Positions 1 through 13,521 are shown, counted from the stretch's first letter. The stretch is 64,000 nt of DNA from Symsagittifera roscoffensis (GCF_963678635.1 NC_087063.1:30950599-31014598), one strand, 5' to 3'. Numbers and translations: made by a program. Notes: generated by a model not told the origin, from the letters alone.

Positions 1-2488
1 AAGACTATATCTACTTAAACTACAAGATAACAGAAGTTAAGAACTAAATAAGTAAATTAGTTCCAGAGTTAAAAAGTTAAGTATGACATACAACCCTCCA
101 ACGCAGTGATAGACACCATAGTCACACATGACCTGTTGGAAAGATAATTTTATTTAATTAACTTAAAAGCAGATCATAACAGGCGCTAAGGTTATCTCTA
201 GAAAACATTCGCGGGTGCGTCAGGGTCGCAGAAAGCAATAGTTTGCGTAAAACTAATACAGTACCCGAGTTTCAAAAAAGTCTGAGCAATCAAACTCTTT
301 TTGAATTTCGGGTACGTAGCTGGTCATCTTTTCAGTTCGGAAACTTTCACCAAGCTCTCGCTTTTACAACTATCAGGGTAACAGTCATATTTATTGACAG
401 TAGGGGTATAGGGGTGAGGTGTCTCCACTAAAAATTCGACACTCTCGCCACCCCCTTGGTAGTAGTTGATGACATCCACTTTTGGCCGTCTGACCTTAAA
501 TTGTTCTAAACTAAGCTTCGGCACCAATAAAACGGACAATAAGAGCTCTAGTAAAACGATTTTTTTAAAAATTGTTTGCGGGCGCAGAAGCTTTTATCCA
601 AATGGAATCTTTTTAGTGTTTGAGGAGAGCTCAGAAAATCAATGCACACTAACGAGAAAAACCTAGAACCTCTCCTTCTTGTTGACGCCGAATATCTTGG
701 TTTCTTAAGTTTAGTCAAATAATAACGTTAATCATAGCTGTTAAGATTAATGATTTGAAAAGAATTTTTTCAAGATTTTTTTTTGTCAAGAATTAAATTT
801 CGACTGTTAAGAACAATTCAAAAACAAAATTACAACTCACTTTTTTCTAATCGTGTAGGCCATTGATGTGACATAACAGCAGATTTCAGTATAATTTATT
901 CTTACAAATGATCGTCGATGCCTTTGAGCGGGACAGAATGACATGGCGGAGATATTTTTGGCAAGAGCGACAACAAATAAGTATGCTTTGCATGGTAGCA
1001 ATCTTCTGACCGGCTGGTATCACCACTGCACTTATATTTCTTGTAAAAAGAACTAAGCAACAGAAAATTTATTCAACTGCCATGTAACAATCAGAGCTCC
1101 ATACTTTGTTTTGCAACTCATGGCCTCAAAATGCGTCACGATATGGTCTTAAATTACATATTACAATTTAAGCTTGTAGGTTGAGTTACATTTTTTGTTG
1201 TCAGGTAGAGTTATTTAGTTGCCGTAACGAATTAGAATTAGCATTTCAAATGAAATTTGAACCGAATGTCTACATGCAAAATTGTTAAAAATAAAAAAAT
1301 TACTTCCAGACAATCGACAATAGGTAATTCCAGTGGATCTTGTTAAGTACTCGTTATAATGTTCATAGTTTATAATATGCTCAACCATTGATTTTTTTAT
1401 TATAAAATGGTACATCGTTACTAGGTACCATTAGATGGAATGGGAGGGGTCATAGTAAACAAGATTCAAGAGTATAATTGTTGACTACAAAAACACAAAA
1501 ATTTTGCATGGTAATTTTAGGAAAAAACAAAACTAGCAAAAATATGGCTGGATTTTTTAAAGTTTCTTTTGATAAATCCAAAATAAGTTTTTTGATACCA
1601 AGGCCAACTCCCCAATTCAAAACATAAAAATATAATAGCGGATTTCAAACTTACTGTTCTCCAAACACGACTAACTGAGTTTGACGCCTGGCCATCTTAT
1701 CAAACCAATCCGACGACAATTCCTCCATGTAACCAATTATGTTGTCAAAAATAAGATGCAAAAACAAAATTATTCAGATGGAAAGCTACGGTCAAATTAA
1801 CCAAATGAGACTTCATTTTCCCCCAATGAATTTGAACCTCTCCCCTCTCCCAAATAAATATCTTCTACTTCACAGAGCAATTTGGTTTTAAATTTTCAGC
1901 GCCGTGCTGATCATTCAATTCTGATTGGCTTTAAATTCTAACTTGAAAACAAATAGATCTCCCCCCCCCCCCCTAAAATGCTTTAGGCTGGATGATGTCA
2001 ACTTGATCCCATTTTTTCGATAAGGACAATTGAGTATCTCGTGTCACTCTCCTTCTGAATGTCTTTATCTCTTAACCACTGATGGCTACTTCTTATTGGT
2101 ACCTTAAAACACTATCTTTTTTGAACTACCCCGAAATTAGACAAATAAGATTTCCATGCACAGCTAGCACGATACTTTGGATTTAAACCCATTGTTGATA
2201 TGCAGTGAAGAACAATTTGATCTGGACCAGTGAATTTGATTTCATTCATGCATTGCTCTCGGAGAAATATATGACATGTGTTTGTTTTAAGATGTCTTCA
2301 GGAAAGCTAATAGAATAAAAAGTTATTCAGCCATTCCGTCGAGGTTTAACTTACGAATGTTATTAAGAATAAACTTCTGTGTTGGAAAAAAAGTTGGTTT
2401 CAAGTTTTTGCTTTTCACACTTAATGTATAAACTCCAATCTTTCTTAATCTGATCTTACTATTCCTTCAACACTTTTATATCCGCTAT
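1..2488. other. AT-rich DNA without recognisable genes
   Basis: I see no reading frame longer than about 70 codons with any family resemblance and no clear transposon ends. A 13-base C run lies at 1961-1973, one of several long C or G homopolymers in the window. Read as intergenic or decayed repeat sequence. Confidence 0.6.
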
Positions 2489-2740
2489 GAGGGGCTAGGA
2501 AAATCTCGAAAAGGGTTGGGGCGGTTTTTCAAAAAAAAATCGAAATTTTGTCGATATTTTTCTAGGTCGTACAAATTAATTTTTCGAACGCTCCCAGAAT
2601 AGTATAAGACGCTACTTAGACAATTTTTTTTTGCGCCGCAAGCAAGACTCTGGTCAAAAATCCTGTTTCTGGGAACTTAACAACTTAACTTTTGAAAAGT
2701 TTTCACCAAAAATTACGAGTAAGAAGCGGAAAGAGCGGGT
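2489..2740 (+). repeat. Decayed third copy of the hAT-type MITE
   Basis: From about 2520 the sequence follows the copy at 38173-38705 in the same orientation. Shared landmarks are the run of A followed by a 'ttttag/ctaggtcgt' block, then 'cgctcccagaa' and 'agtataagacgctacttag'. The start at 2490 (gaggggctagga) resembles a worn CAGGGGCGGAT terminus. The end is ill-defined and I see no target duplication, so this is an old copy. Confidence 0.6.
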
Positions 2741-3284
2741 TGCTCGATAGCAAGTAGCCCAAACTTTTCTAACTACCAAGATAGATGCAAAAAAATTTTG
2801 AGCAAAAACAATATAAAAGTAATAAAGCAGTTCAAATGAAGACAGGCAATGATCTAGGCTTTTCTCGGAAGGGAGAGAAAAAACAAGAGGGTTTTGAAAA
2901 TATTTAAATTTTTTATGGGTGGTCTAAATTGATTTTCCCTGCTCTTCCTAAACACTAGATCCTAAGGTGCTAGGCAAATGAAGCGAAAAGACATTTAAAA
3001 GGCAAAAAAGCATTACAATTCGAAATTAGTATAAAAATACTAGCAATGCCATCCCAATAAATTTTACAGATAACGAACCACCCAAATGGAACCAGTTCAA
3101 AAACAAGTATTTATTATATCCAATTATATTCTTGATAACTACCTCGGTAAAATACTTAGAACTAACGAATCGTGATCCATGGTTAAAACATACAATAAAT
3201 TGTTAGGCGGAAGCTATTTATAGTTTCAGCCAGAGAAGAATAAATTTAACTTAGCAAACAGTTGCCACTACTTGATTCTAAACC
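2741..3284. other. AT-rich DNA, nothing recognised
   Basis: No reading frame, terminal repeat or tandem repeat that I can support. Confidence 0.5.
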
Positions 3285-3430
3285 TCGCAACAATACCAGT
3301 ATATACTAAATCTATTGAGACTAGAAGATATAAGATTAAGATAAGGATTGGTATTAGACTCAGAAATTGCCCGAACGTATCCGGTCGAAAGTAAGATAGC
3401 GTGACAAACAGATGGTGTACCTTATCCAAA
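3285..3430 (+). repeat. Left copy of an inverted repeat pair 10 kb apart
   Basis: About 140 bp matches the reverse complement of 13383-13521 at roughly three positions in four. Shared blocks include CCAGTATA, ATCTATTGAGACTA, GGTATTAGACT, AGATAGCGTGAC and GGTGTACCTTATC. It may be the ends of a large old element or two independent copies of one dispersed repeat. Confidence 0.65.
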
Positions 3431-4429
3431 AATACTCTATGAGAAAGCCACCCGGACTTAACCTCATAAACACAAGATTTTTTTGGCCGAATTATTTTTC
3501 CATATAGCTGCTAATATTTTCTTTTCGGAGTAGCTGGCATTTCTTCTCGGAAATTTGTCAAATGTTCAATCGCGAATACTGCTCGTTTTCAGAAAATTTT
3601 TTCTAAATGGTCCAGATAAACTGTTTTTTTTTTGCCCCGATACTTGTAATCTACAGAGCTCTACCAGATCCTATTTTGAGAAAACTGTCTGCGTCATAGG
3701 CCGAGTTTTGAAAAAACAGTAAAATACTTATCAATTATTCTCATTAGTCCTAGTTCTAATAACTACCAGAGAATCAACCCCTCCTAATTAAAAAAGTTTT
3801 ATAATCATGACAGCATGCAGCATGTGTAACTGAACGTACATTTCAGTTTATTAAATCCAGAGTATCTTTATGTGGCTAGGAAAAAAAAAGCCCGCCCAGT
3901 CCCTCTCTAAATTCCGAATTTAAAGAAAAACAGGTTGATTCCCGTCCACACTACTTGAGACAAAAAGCTAAGATAACGCCAAATAAAACACACAAAAAAT
4001 TTCAGATTGAATATGAACAAATGAAAACGCTGAAAGAAAGCAATTAGAATTCTTGCAAGCATTACTAAAGTTTACTAAGAATAGTTGGTCTCTAAATTTT
4101 TACCAAATAAACAATTTTCAAGTGTATTCTCATAGTAATAGCCTTTGTTGAACCGTCTTAACCAAATTTATTTACGTTTTCAGTCATTTATCTTACTATG
4201 CCAGCAAATTCAGTGAATTATATTAAAATGTTTAATGTTTTGAAAACTTTGAAAAAAAAGATTGTTTTGTGAATACAAGGTACCTTTTATGTGGTTATGA
4301 ACCGAATGAATTGGCCCTGTTGAACTTTGGCACTGTTGAACAATAAATTTATCATCGGCACTGTTGTACTTCGACATTGTTGTGGTGCTTCAAATCTAGG
4401 CACGCTAGTTGAAATCATCAAAAAGGAGC
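3431..4429. other. AT-rich DNA, nothing recognised
   Basis: No reading frame over 60 codons and no terminal repeats seen. Confidence 0.5.
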
Positions 4430-7400
4430 TCAAATTTTGAGAAACTTTCTCTTGAGGGCTAAAATGGCGAGTATACCATACCCTAATTTTTTTTCTTCTT
4501 CTCGCTGTGGAAACTTTTTTGCAAAACAACACAAAGAGTGGATTTTATTGGCTCAAAATGGTTCATTGAAAAAAAAAATGAGCATTACATCCTCTTTTTG
4601 CAGCAGAATAATGACAGACAAAAACTGAAAGAATCACCTGGTCAGGTTTGAAAAACGGCCAAACAATTATGAGTAACATTAGCGTAGATGACCAAAATAA
4701 GCCAACAAAAAAAATGTTCTAACAAAATTTTCACGAAAATGATTACCTTGATTCAGAAACAGAATTCCCATAAGTTGTTATGTTTTCTGTAAATTTTTAT
4801 TAGCGCCCTGGACATTTTAAAGTCTGTCCTGTCAAAACAACCTCAATCATATTTTATGTCTGTCGTTTATCCGCAGCGTGACGAGTAATTCAAGCTCATT
4901 AATTTGCCAATGAATCAATTTGAGCCAACAAAAATCAACTTTTGTCCACAAAGATGTTTCTTCATAAATAATACCTCTGAAACTAGTTATGTTATACTGG
5001 CTCCTTTCAAAAAGTTTTATACATCACTTGTAAAAATTTTTGGTCCATTATTTTGTAGTTGCAATAACAAAACAAAAAAATTGTCCATTTGTTCGTTGAA
5101 ATCGAAATTTTTTGTCCCGTTGTAGTACTTGCTTTTCATGGGCCATTTTCTGTATATGCGTTCATTACATTAGTCTACACAGGTTTTCCAATTAAAGATG
5201 ATGAAAATCGGTTTTTCAACAGCTTAAAAAATTGGTACTTTTACAAACAGCTAAAAAAAGCTCACAGTAACCAAAATTAGCCCTAAAAACAACGACCGAC
5301 TTTTCACCGATACGAGAAGAAACCATAATGAAAACAAAAAATAGGTTTATGTTTGTCCTTTGACCGCTCAGGATGAACATTAAACCCTGTGAAAAAACTG
5401 CCTTGTTACATGAAGCTTGAAAGCAATAGCACTAAAAAGAGACCGCCCTAAATTCAAAACTTACGGTTTAGAGGCTATAATAGTGTGTTACTAGGCTTGC
5501 CGGGGGGGGGGGCGGCTGTAATGGGAAAGACTCAAAGAAACCAAATGGTTTCAATTTGGCAGAAATTTTTTTTTAATTGTTGAACAATTTTATCTGTAAT
5601 ACAGTGAGAATACAGATAAGCAAAATTACTTAATTCATTGAAACAAGTTGAAAATTTTCAAATTTGGCCGAACAAAATTAAATCAAACGAAATAACGGAT
5701 TCGAAATTTAATTTTTTTTAGCGTTTTGCGCAAATTACTCATTTCTGATTGGCTGTACACTGAACAAGTTTTTCATTAACCAAATAACCAAATGAGCTTT
5801 ATCCCCTGTAACATGAATGATTGGGTAGGAGGGAGGATGGGTTTTTTTTCTAGGGTCTACACAACAACCTTTCACCTTTTCAACAACTTTGATGTCGCCT
5901 TAATTAGATTTACAAACTTTCAAAAAATTATGAATATTCAACACAACACATTTATTCAGCAAAAGAATTTTGCATGTAACTCTATAGAGAAAAATTTTTG
6001 TTTTTAATTATCAAAAACTTTTCAATATATGCTTACAATATGTATTTGTGTAGTTACACAAAAATTTCCAAAGGATGTTTCAATTTCTTTTCAAGTTTTT
6101 TTCCTAATTAGGCAAAATAAACAGTTTATATATTTTTCTGAGACCAGTAAAAATTGGTTTAATCCATCAAGCCACATAGCCTCGGACGCATTTTATGTGG
6201 GGCTCACACATGTTTTACAGAAATGCGCAATCTAGTTATAGTACAAGATGCACATGATTTGGGTAAGATGCACATGATTTGGCAATCGCCAATGAGGTTA
6301 CCGGTAATGTAATCTGGGTAGCAGAGAACTGTTTCTGGTTAAAATGATTATAAAAACAATAACAACAATCTACAAAAAAATCTCAATGGAAAGTTCATAT
6401 CTTATAACTTTTTTGATCGAACATCGTAAGATAGTGACTTCCGGTTAGGATTTCTCTAATGTTAACTTTAAAATAGTGATTTTCAGTCGAGACCTGAAAT
6501 GGTGACTTTTGACGAGATTTAAAATAAAATGTCTAACGGTATATGCAAAAAAGCAGTTACAACCTTCCGCTAAAAAAGATTAGGTATAAAGCCTGCTAAC
6601 TTCACAGTTTGAGTCTTACAAGTTCTCAAGACATGTCCAACCAGAAGGAGAGATTTTTTCTTTTTTTTTGCTTTTTTTAATGGTTCAAAACAGTTATTCA
6701 AGTAAAACAAGCTAAAATTTAAAAAGACATTGTACGTGTCATACTCTTTTTTCAGAGCTTTTTTATTTGTTTTTTTTTTAATTTAAAAAAAGGATCAGGC
6801 TTGCGTACACATAAAGCTTGAGAGTTAAATTAGCACTAGATCATTTTGTAGCATTTCAAAAACCGTACCCTTTGAAACTAACCTTCAAGAAATCTCAATT
6901 CAAATATCTTAGCATATTACCGATATGCATTGCTCAAAACACATCCAAATAAAAATTTGTTATGGGTGGTCAAATATGAAAATTTTTCAGAGCTGATTTT
7001 AGGAGCACTAGAGAATAATTATAACTACTGCAAAACACAGTGGATGTTTTGTAATTATTCTTGCAGGGAATTGTCAACTAAAAGATAATAAAACTGGTGC
7101 GTGTTTTAAATTGAGAATTTGGGTTGAAATAAATCATGCAGAAGTATACTTTTGCAAAAAAAAATCGATTCAATAAATAACCGCGCAAGTTTTTTCACCG
7201 TTCAAGTTTTTTCACCGTTTTTTCACCGTTTAATTTCACCGTTCAAACAATAAAAACTTGTTAGAAGCTAAAATTTAATTTCGTTTTTCAGCGCGTCCAA
7301 TTGGAAAATTCGTAGGAGTAAAAAGACCGTTCAAACTAAAAATCAAAATGTTTAGATCAAAGGAAACTTGCTGAACAGCCAAGAAATTTACTAGATAACC

Positions 7401-7460
7401 AACATAATTTCATTAGAGCAATTGAAACACTCTAGATTGAAACTTTGATACACTCTAGAT
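4430..7460 (+). repeat. Unit 1 of an old multi-kb tandem duplication
   Basis: Three separated blocks recur in the same order in unit 2 (7500-11890). 4430-4700 matches about 7500-7760. 5366-5480 (CCGCTCAGGATGAAC, then a 'gaaaaaactg' block) matches 8662-8770. About 5830-7460 matches about 10190-11890, including 'agaaatgcgcaa', 'agttat', 'gatgc' and 'agcagagaact'. Identity looks like 70-75 percent by eye, so the duplication is old. No coding function is evident; short frames here are not conserved between the units. Confidence 0.75.
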
Positions 7461-7914
7461 GTAATTATTTGAAGCGAACTAGCAAGACCAGACCAACTTT
7501 TTAGAAAATTTGTCTTGAAAGAAAAAAATGGCCAATATATCATACCATAGTTTTATAGGTGTTCTTGCTGTGTAAACAACTTCGCATAACGAAACAAGGA
7601 GTTCGAATTGATAGGCTCAAATTGCTCCCCTTGAAAAATTAATGAGCTTGACGCCTTTTGCTGCAGAACAACAACAGACAAAAAAAACTTGAAAGACTTT
7701 TCAGATCAGGTGTCAAAAACAGCTAAACGTTAATGAGAAACATTAGCGCTGATGATCGGAATAGGACAACAAAAAAATTGTTTCAGCTTGAGCAAAATAA
7801 AAAGAGATCCAAATGAACGCATTATAATCATATCAAACCATCTAAAATTAGCCATAGACTTTTTATCGACTTGAGTAGAAACCATAGTGAAAACAGCAAT
7901 TAGGTTAGTTTTCT

Positions 7915-8660
7915 GGAATTACAGCGCTGATATAAATTATCCATACAAAAGGAACAAAATTTGAATTTTCAAACAGGTTTTTCTCAAATTGGGTCAAGAT
8001 TAGACAAAAAATGAAGATGAGACAAAAGTTGCTTAGAGTTTCATCAGATTTATTTTGGTCCAGTTTTTTATCCGAAACTTTCAACCAAAATTTTACCTAA
8101 GAAATGGGTAATTTTGGCTTTTTTCAATTTATCGAGAATTACGCCGAAACCACTTTGTTAATTGATGAAGAATATATATCGCAAGAAGGCTCTTACACAT
8201 CCCAACAAAGTTCTAGGAGGTTTAATTCTCTAAAAACTTGAGTAAATTGTTGAAAGTTGGTTTTTGAGCCAAGGTTTTGGATTTTATATAGTAAAAATCA
8301 CGTTTCCTGATTATCAAGCTACAATGTTTTTGCTTAGATAGGTTTTTGAAAATTTACCCTTCTAGATCTTTGCTGGACTGTGTAAGTGGCTTCTTGTGAT
8401 TTATATTTCTCATCAACTAATAAAGGAGTTTCAGCGCAATTTTTGATGAATTGAAAAAAGCCAAAATGACCCATTTTTGGGGCAAAGTTTTGGTTCAGAA
8501 TTTCGTAGAAAAATTTGGACCATGTTAATACTGCAACTTTCTCTCTCTTCACTGTTTGTCTTTTCTTGGCCCACTTTGAGAAAATTGTGTTTGAAAATTA
8601 ACGTTTTGTTCTTTTTGTCCGGATAGTTTAAATCAGCATTGTATAAATGACCAAAACATT
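7915..8660. mobile_element. Foldback element with arms of about 330 bp
   Basis: The left arm (about 7915-8245) is the inverted, diverged copy of the right arm (about 8335-8660), with a spacer near 90 bp. Both arms hold a 72-codon stretch whose reading is similar at the protein level: read outward-in they share MGxFGFFQFI and YxSQE and a QQxSRR ending. The element lies where tandem unit 1 runs uninterrupted (about 5345-5365), which marks it as an insertion. No transposase is present. Confidence 0.7.
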
Positions 8661-8779
8661 ACCGCTCAGGATGAACTATAAACACCTTATGAAAAAACTG
8701 GCTTGTTGCATGAAACTTGAATATAATATCAGTGAAAAATGACCCCCTAAAATACAAAATTAAAGGTTTGGGGGTTTCC

Positions 8780-9354
8780 TGACCAGCTATTTTGAACACT
8801 CCTGTGTATGCTTCAACCTTCTTGACTAAAATTAAGTATATTTCGACCTCATTGACCATAAAAAAACTAAATATTTTTGTTTGACTCAACCAGATATCTT
8901 TCAACCAACTTGACCGAAAAAAATTTCGACAGTGCTCCAAGGATTTTTCGTCCATGCTCGAGGTAAGTTCTGACGCGCTGTTGAAGGTTTTGACTTAGAC
9001 AAAAAATTGCTGCTCGGTTTTATTTGATCCATGACACTTTTTTTGGACCGTCTGGGCTTGATAAGTGCATGATTCTATGATTTTTTTTCGATATAACATG
9101 TGCTCGAACTTGTTTTCCCAAATACTTATAAGTTTTGACTAGTTCAACTGAAAGTGTTTTTTTTCGACCATGCTCGAGGCATGTTTCGAGTTAAAAGTGC
9201 ATTTTGACCCGTAGAGCGCTTTCCGGCGCAATTTTACAAAATAAATTGAAAAACCTTTATGCAATGAGCTCGCCCTAAGTCAAAACAATGATCAGATTAT
9301 TTTTCATGAAGTTTTTTTCATAATCGCTTAACAAATGCATCAAATTAATCCAAA
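8780..9354. repeat. Degenerate repeat related to the TTTCGACC satellite
   Basis: The stretch repeats a loose block around 'tttcgacc', 'gaccataaaaa' and 'tgctcgaggtaagtt' (8940-8975, again 9160-9185). The core TTTCGACC...GCTCGAGG is the core of the satellite at 27545-28738. It belongs to the insertion specific to tandem unit 2. Confidence 0.5.
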
Positions 9355-9893
9355 TCAGAAATCATTGTTCCGACTTTCGATACAAAAGTAACGGAATATT
9401 TGTGCTCGGGGTAGTTTTTTTTTCTTCAGACAAATTTCGACTTTTTAACTAGCCATTTTTGACGGAATTTTTTTAGATCATTCGAAAGGTATTGTTGTCC
9501 TGAGCTCAAATTTGAAAAGATATTTCACCTGTGATCATTTTTTATGTGAAGTTACAGGGGTTTAAAGATTGCCATTTTGGCCAATTTGGGACAATTAACG
9601 CGCGATATATTTCGCGCTATTAACGCGTAAGCGGAGATTTAATCCGTCATATAAATCGTTCCAAATTGGTTGAAAGAAGCTTATTTGCCATAATTGATTT
9701 GTTACAAGGGGTGAAATTTTGTTTTGTGCTTTATATGGCGTGTGGGGGGATGATTTTTATAGAAAAAATTTCAAATTTTCGTTTTATTTTATTTCATTCA
9801 GTTTTTTTTATGTTATTTATGTTTTTACTGCTCCATAAACCTTAAAGGTAGTCGGAATATTCAAGGCTTTGCCCTGATACAAGCAATCTTGTT
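9355..9893 (+). mobile_element. Single arm of the GCTCGTATCAGGGC foldback family
   Basis: The arm matches the right arm of the foldback at 31462-32616. Shared landmarks are 'cggaata', 'gtgctcggggta', 'tcctgagctcaaa', 'taacgcgtaagcggagatttaatccgtc', and a terminus 'gccctgatacaagcaatcttgtt' ending at 9893. A further worn terminus is visible near 10110-10135. No opposing arm is present here. Confidence 0.65.
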
Positions 9894-11890
9894 GGAAATT
9901 AAGGTGAAGCACGCTCAATAATCCAAATTATGCGGTCGAAGACGCAAATTTCATCTGTTTGTAATTGACATTGCTAGTATGGATGGTTTCCAAAAGTAAA
10001 CTTAAAAATAACTGTTCTCTATTGTGGTTTCCAAAAATTTTCTATTAATTTTTGATAATTAAAATAATCTTACTTCAAAAACAGTAAAACACATTTGGAA
10101 AATTCATAGTTTTGTCCTGATATGAGCAATCGTTCTTGTTAAATTGAACTTAAACGCTGTTTAAATCAATACTCCCGCTTTTCGCTCTAGGATCTACACA
10201 ACAATACACAACAATCTTTCATTTTTTGAACCTTCTCCAAAGTACCCCCATGTATATACTAATTTTGATATTGATTTATTTATGGATTATAAATTCTCGA
10301 AAGATTGCCAAAATTTTGTTTACTGGAATAAAAGACAATTTAGAAGCCTCACAAGATCTGAAAACTATTTTTTTTTAGAAAAATTTTGATTTTAGGCATG
10401 TAAAAGTTTTCAGTTTAAGGTTACCGAGTGTTATTTTGCATTTAATTTTAAATTTTAAATTTTCAATTCTTTTTATTTTTTTTAAACTATGCAACTAGAC
10501 AGTTTAGATGGTTTTTGGGACCAGTTAAACGTCCCAAAAAACCTTGATTATGATCAATAATGCCGCACAGAATCGGACCTGACGTATTATGGGGTGGCTT
10601 AGATATATATTTTAGAGAAATGCGCAACCTAGTTATCGTGCAAGATGCTCATTTGGTTAACTCAAGTGGCGAATGGTTTAGTTTTGCCATCGAGATTACC
10701 GGATATGTAACCTGGATAGCAGAGAACTATTTCTGCATAAAAAAATTAAAAGAACTTATTGATCACAATATGAAAACAAATGCTTTTAAAGGAAAGTTCC
10801 TATCTTCTAATTTTCTGAAAAGAAAATCATAATATGGTGTCTTCCGGTTGGGACCTCTCGAAAAAAGGTAGTAGTTGTAATATAGTGGCTTACCGGCGAG
10901 ACTAACCTGGTGACTTTCGGTCGACCTAAGATATTAGAGACCTAAGAAACCTAAGATAGTAACTTCTGAAAGGATTTCGGATTGAAAATGCCTAACGGTA
11001 TATGCAAAACACTGGCCCTGAAACCCTGAAGGTTGCGTTGCGTCCACACCCTAAAACAGTTTGGGTATGAAGCATGTTAACTTCATTTTTTGAGTCTTAA
11101 AAGTTTCATGACGTGTCGAGTCAGGAGGAGAGGTTTTTCCTCGTTTCTTTTTGAGACAATTTTGAAAGGATATAAAACGTTAACTTAACTATAAAACGTT
11201 CAAAGGACGCTTGACGTGTCATAATATTTTCCGGAGTTGCTTTATTCTGTATCATGTATTGAATGGATCAGGCTTGTTTAAAAAAAAATTTAAAAAAATA
11301 ATTAATTACATCTTTTTGAGATATTTAAGAACCGTTTACCCTCTAAAATTTACTTCACAGAACCTGCCCCTAATTTCAATTGAAATATTTTAACAAAGTG
11401 CGGACATGCATTGCAACAAGTACCAAAAGAAAACTATTTTTTATGGATTGTCAAATTTAGACTTACCTCATAGCTGGTTTTCGGAGCACCAGAGAATAAA
11501 TATAACTACGGCAAAAAGCAGCGGTTGTATTGTAATTACTGTTGCAAGAAATGGTCAATTAAAGGGTCCATAAAATTGGCGCAAGGATTAATCTGAGAAT
11601 CCAGGTTGAAATAATTCATGACGTCGTGTAAACTTTTGCAAAAAAAAATCGATCAAAACTCAAATAACCGCGCACATTTTTTAAGTTGAGCTCACCGTTC
11701 GAACAAACAAGAATTTGTTTGAAGCTAAATTTTCATCTCATTTTTCAGCATGTCAATTTAGAACTATTGTTGGATTTAAGATACCGTTAAAACTGGAAAT
11801 CAATAAATATAGCCTGAAGGAAATTTGCTGGATAGCCAAGGAAATTACTGGATAGCCAACAGAATTTAATAAAGCGCAAAATGTAATGCA

Positions 11891-13382
11891 ATCATCGGGG
11901 CTAAAAAGTAAGACATTTACACCTTAATTACAGCTTCCTATGGGCTATTATTTCAGCAGTTTAGACGAAGTACTCGTTTTACTTTCAAGGGTCCTTCAGG
12001 GCATGGGTATAAGTCCTAGCTAATTCAGGGAAAAGCATCAAATCTGTCACGTACAATTGCAATAACTGCTAGTTAGGAACTGTGCTTTAAAAATCGGACC
12101 AGGATTGCACGTCGCTACCCGCCCGCGAAAACTGTCAGTTTTTGTCATCCCTGTTCAATAATTCAATTTTGAAAAATATGCTAAGAAGGAGCTCAGATTC
12201 AAGTTTATTCAGATGCTGCTTAAAGAACTATGTACAAGCAGAACAAGCAGCGTATTTTACTGTCAGTTATAATTCATACTTAAAAATATCTCTTTTATAG
12301 TCTCTTTTTTCAGCGTTTACATTGTATTAGCATTACGCCTCGCCAAATATGGCGCAAACACGCTGAAATAATCTGTTCAAACGAAAGAATTGAGTTAGAC
12401 ATTTTTCGGATAGTAGAAAATGATCTCGCTGTCATTTCAAAAAAAAGTTCTGAGATGACCATTATTGGTACTGATGACCATTATGACCGGCTCATTATGA
12501 CAAAACTTCCGCTGGGTATTGCTTTAATCATTTACTCAACAGGAAGTTAAGACACAGTTCCAGAAAAACGAGAAAAACGAAATTTGTACAAGATGCGTTT
12601 TGTTGAAAAACCACTGACCTGTTGTCAAAAACCATGTTTTGTATCGATTGGCGTTTTTCGCCTTGAGCTGGACTCATGTATCACTAGCGTGCGACAAGCA
12701 GGAATCATGATGGAGTGGAATTATCTAACACAAGATCAAAAGACAAAACAGCGGCTCCAAGACGCATGTAAAACTAGAAAAATGTACAAACAACAACTTT
12801 AAAAGACCGTTGGTGAAGTTTTTGTTCTAGCCGCACTTTCAAACTTGAAAAACTGGTGGACTTATCAAAAATAACACTTAACATTGTTAAGCTAAGTTGA
12901 AATCAATTTTATAATGCTATCTCAACTTTTAACGAAACACTAAAAAAGTACTTGGAAGCTAAAGCGGTAAAGTGGAATGAAAATTGATCATTGCTTTTGC
13001 ATCCCGCGTCAAGATCCACAATTAAATGTTTGAATTAGTCGGTCGCGCCGATGCTAGATCGCAAAACCTTACGAGGGGTCTAGGACAACAAGCCGACGGG
13101 ACTTCAAGCCAAAGGGACTTCAAGCGGAAATTTAAACATTACAAGCACCTAAAAACGCTAAATTTTTATCATTAAAATGTTGATTTTGAAAAAAATAGGC
13201 AAGTTTAGTTCATCATAAGCCTTCTTCATGACATTGCACCACTTAAGAGCGGCATCAGAAAGTTAGATCAGCCGGATTTTGAAATGCATAATTCATACAC
13301 AAGAAAAACCCCATGAACAATGTTTTAATTTTTCATATTCCTAAACATTGAGTTTAGATTAGAGGTAAACTCATAGAGTAAT
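11891..13382. other. AT-rich DNA with one small unplaced frame
   Basis: A 72-codon frame at 12584-12802 (plus) is the only notable reading. It has a fairly protein-like composition (KTKQR, KTRKMYKQQ at its end) but no recognised motif, splice context or partner. Around 13081-13125 a short imperfect repeat of 'gggacttcaagc' occurs twice. Nothing else is supported. Confidence 0.4.
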
Positions 13383-13521
13383 TTCAGATAAGGTACACCG
13401 TCTGCTCGTCACGCTATCTTTTTTTCGGCCGGATAGATTCGTGCAACTTCTTAGTCTAATACCGATCTAAATCTCTTAGTCTCAATAGATCTAGTGTATA
13501 CTGGTTTTGTTACGAAACGGT
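13383..13521 (-). repeat. Right copy of the 10-kb-spaced inverted repeat
   Basis: Inverted partner of 3285-3430. It lies just before the sharp change to G/T-rich plus-strand composition at about 13.55 kb. Confidence 0.65.

Larger units (their letters stand above)
7500..11890 (+). repeat. Unit 2 of the old tandem duplication
   Basis: This is the partner of 4430-7460 in direct orientation. It is about 1.4 kb longer because it carries two insertions absent from unit 1: the foldback at 7915-8660 and foldback-derived sequence at about 8780-10180. Unit 1 thus serves as an empty-site reference for both. A 90-codon frame at 10560-10832 spans the best-conserved block but its counterpart in unit 1 is not open, so I do not call a gene. 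Confidence 0.75.

Noticed and set aside
10560-10832. A 90-codon frame in the best-conserved block of tandem unit 2
   Set aside because: The matching part of unit 1 (about 6180-6360) is not open in the same frame, so conservation is not at the protein level.
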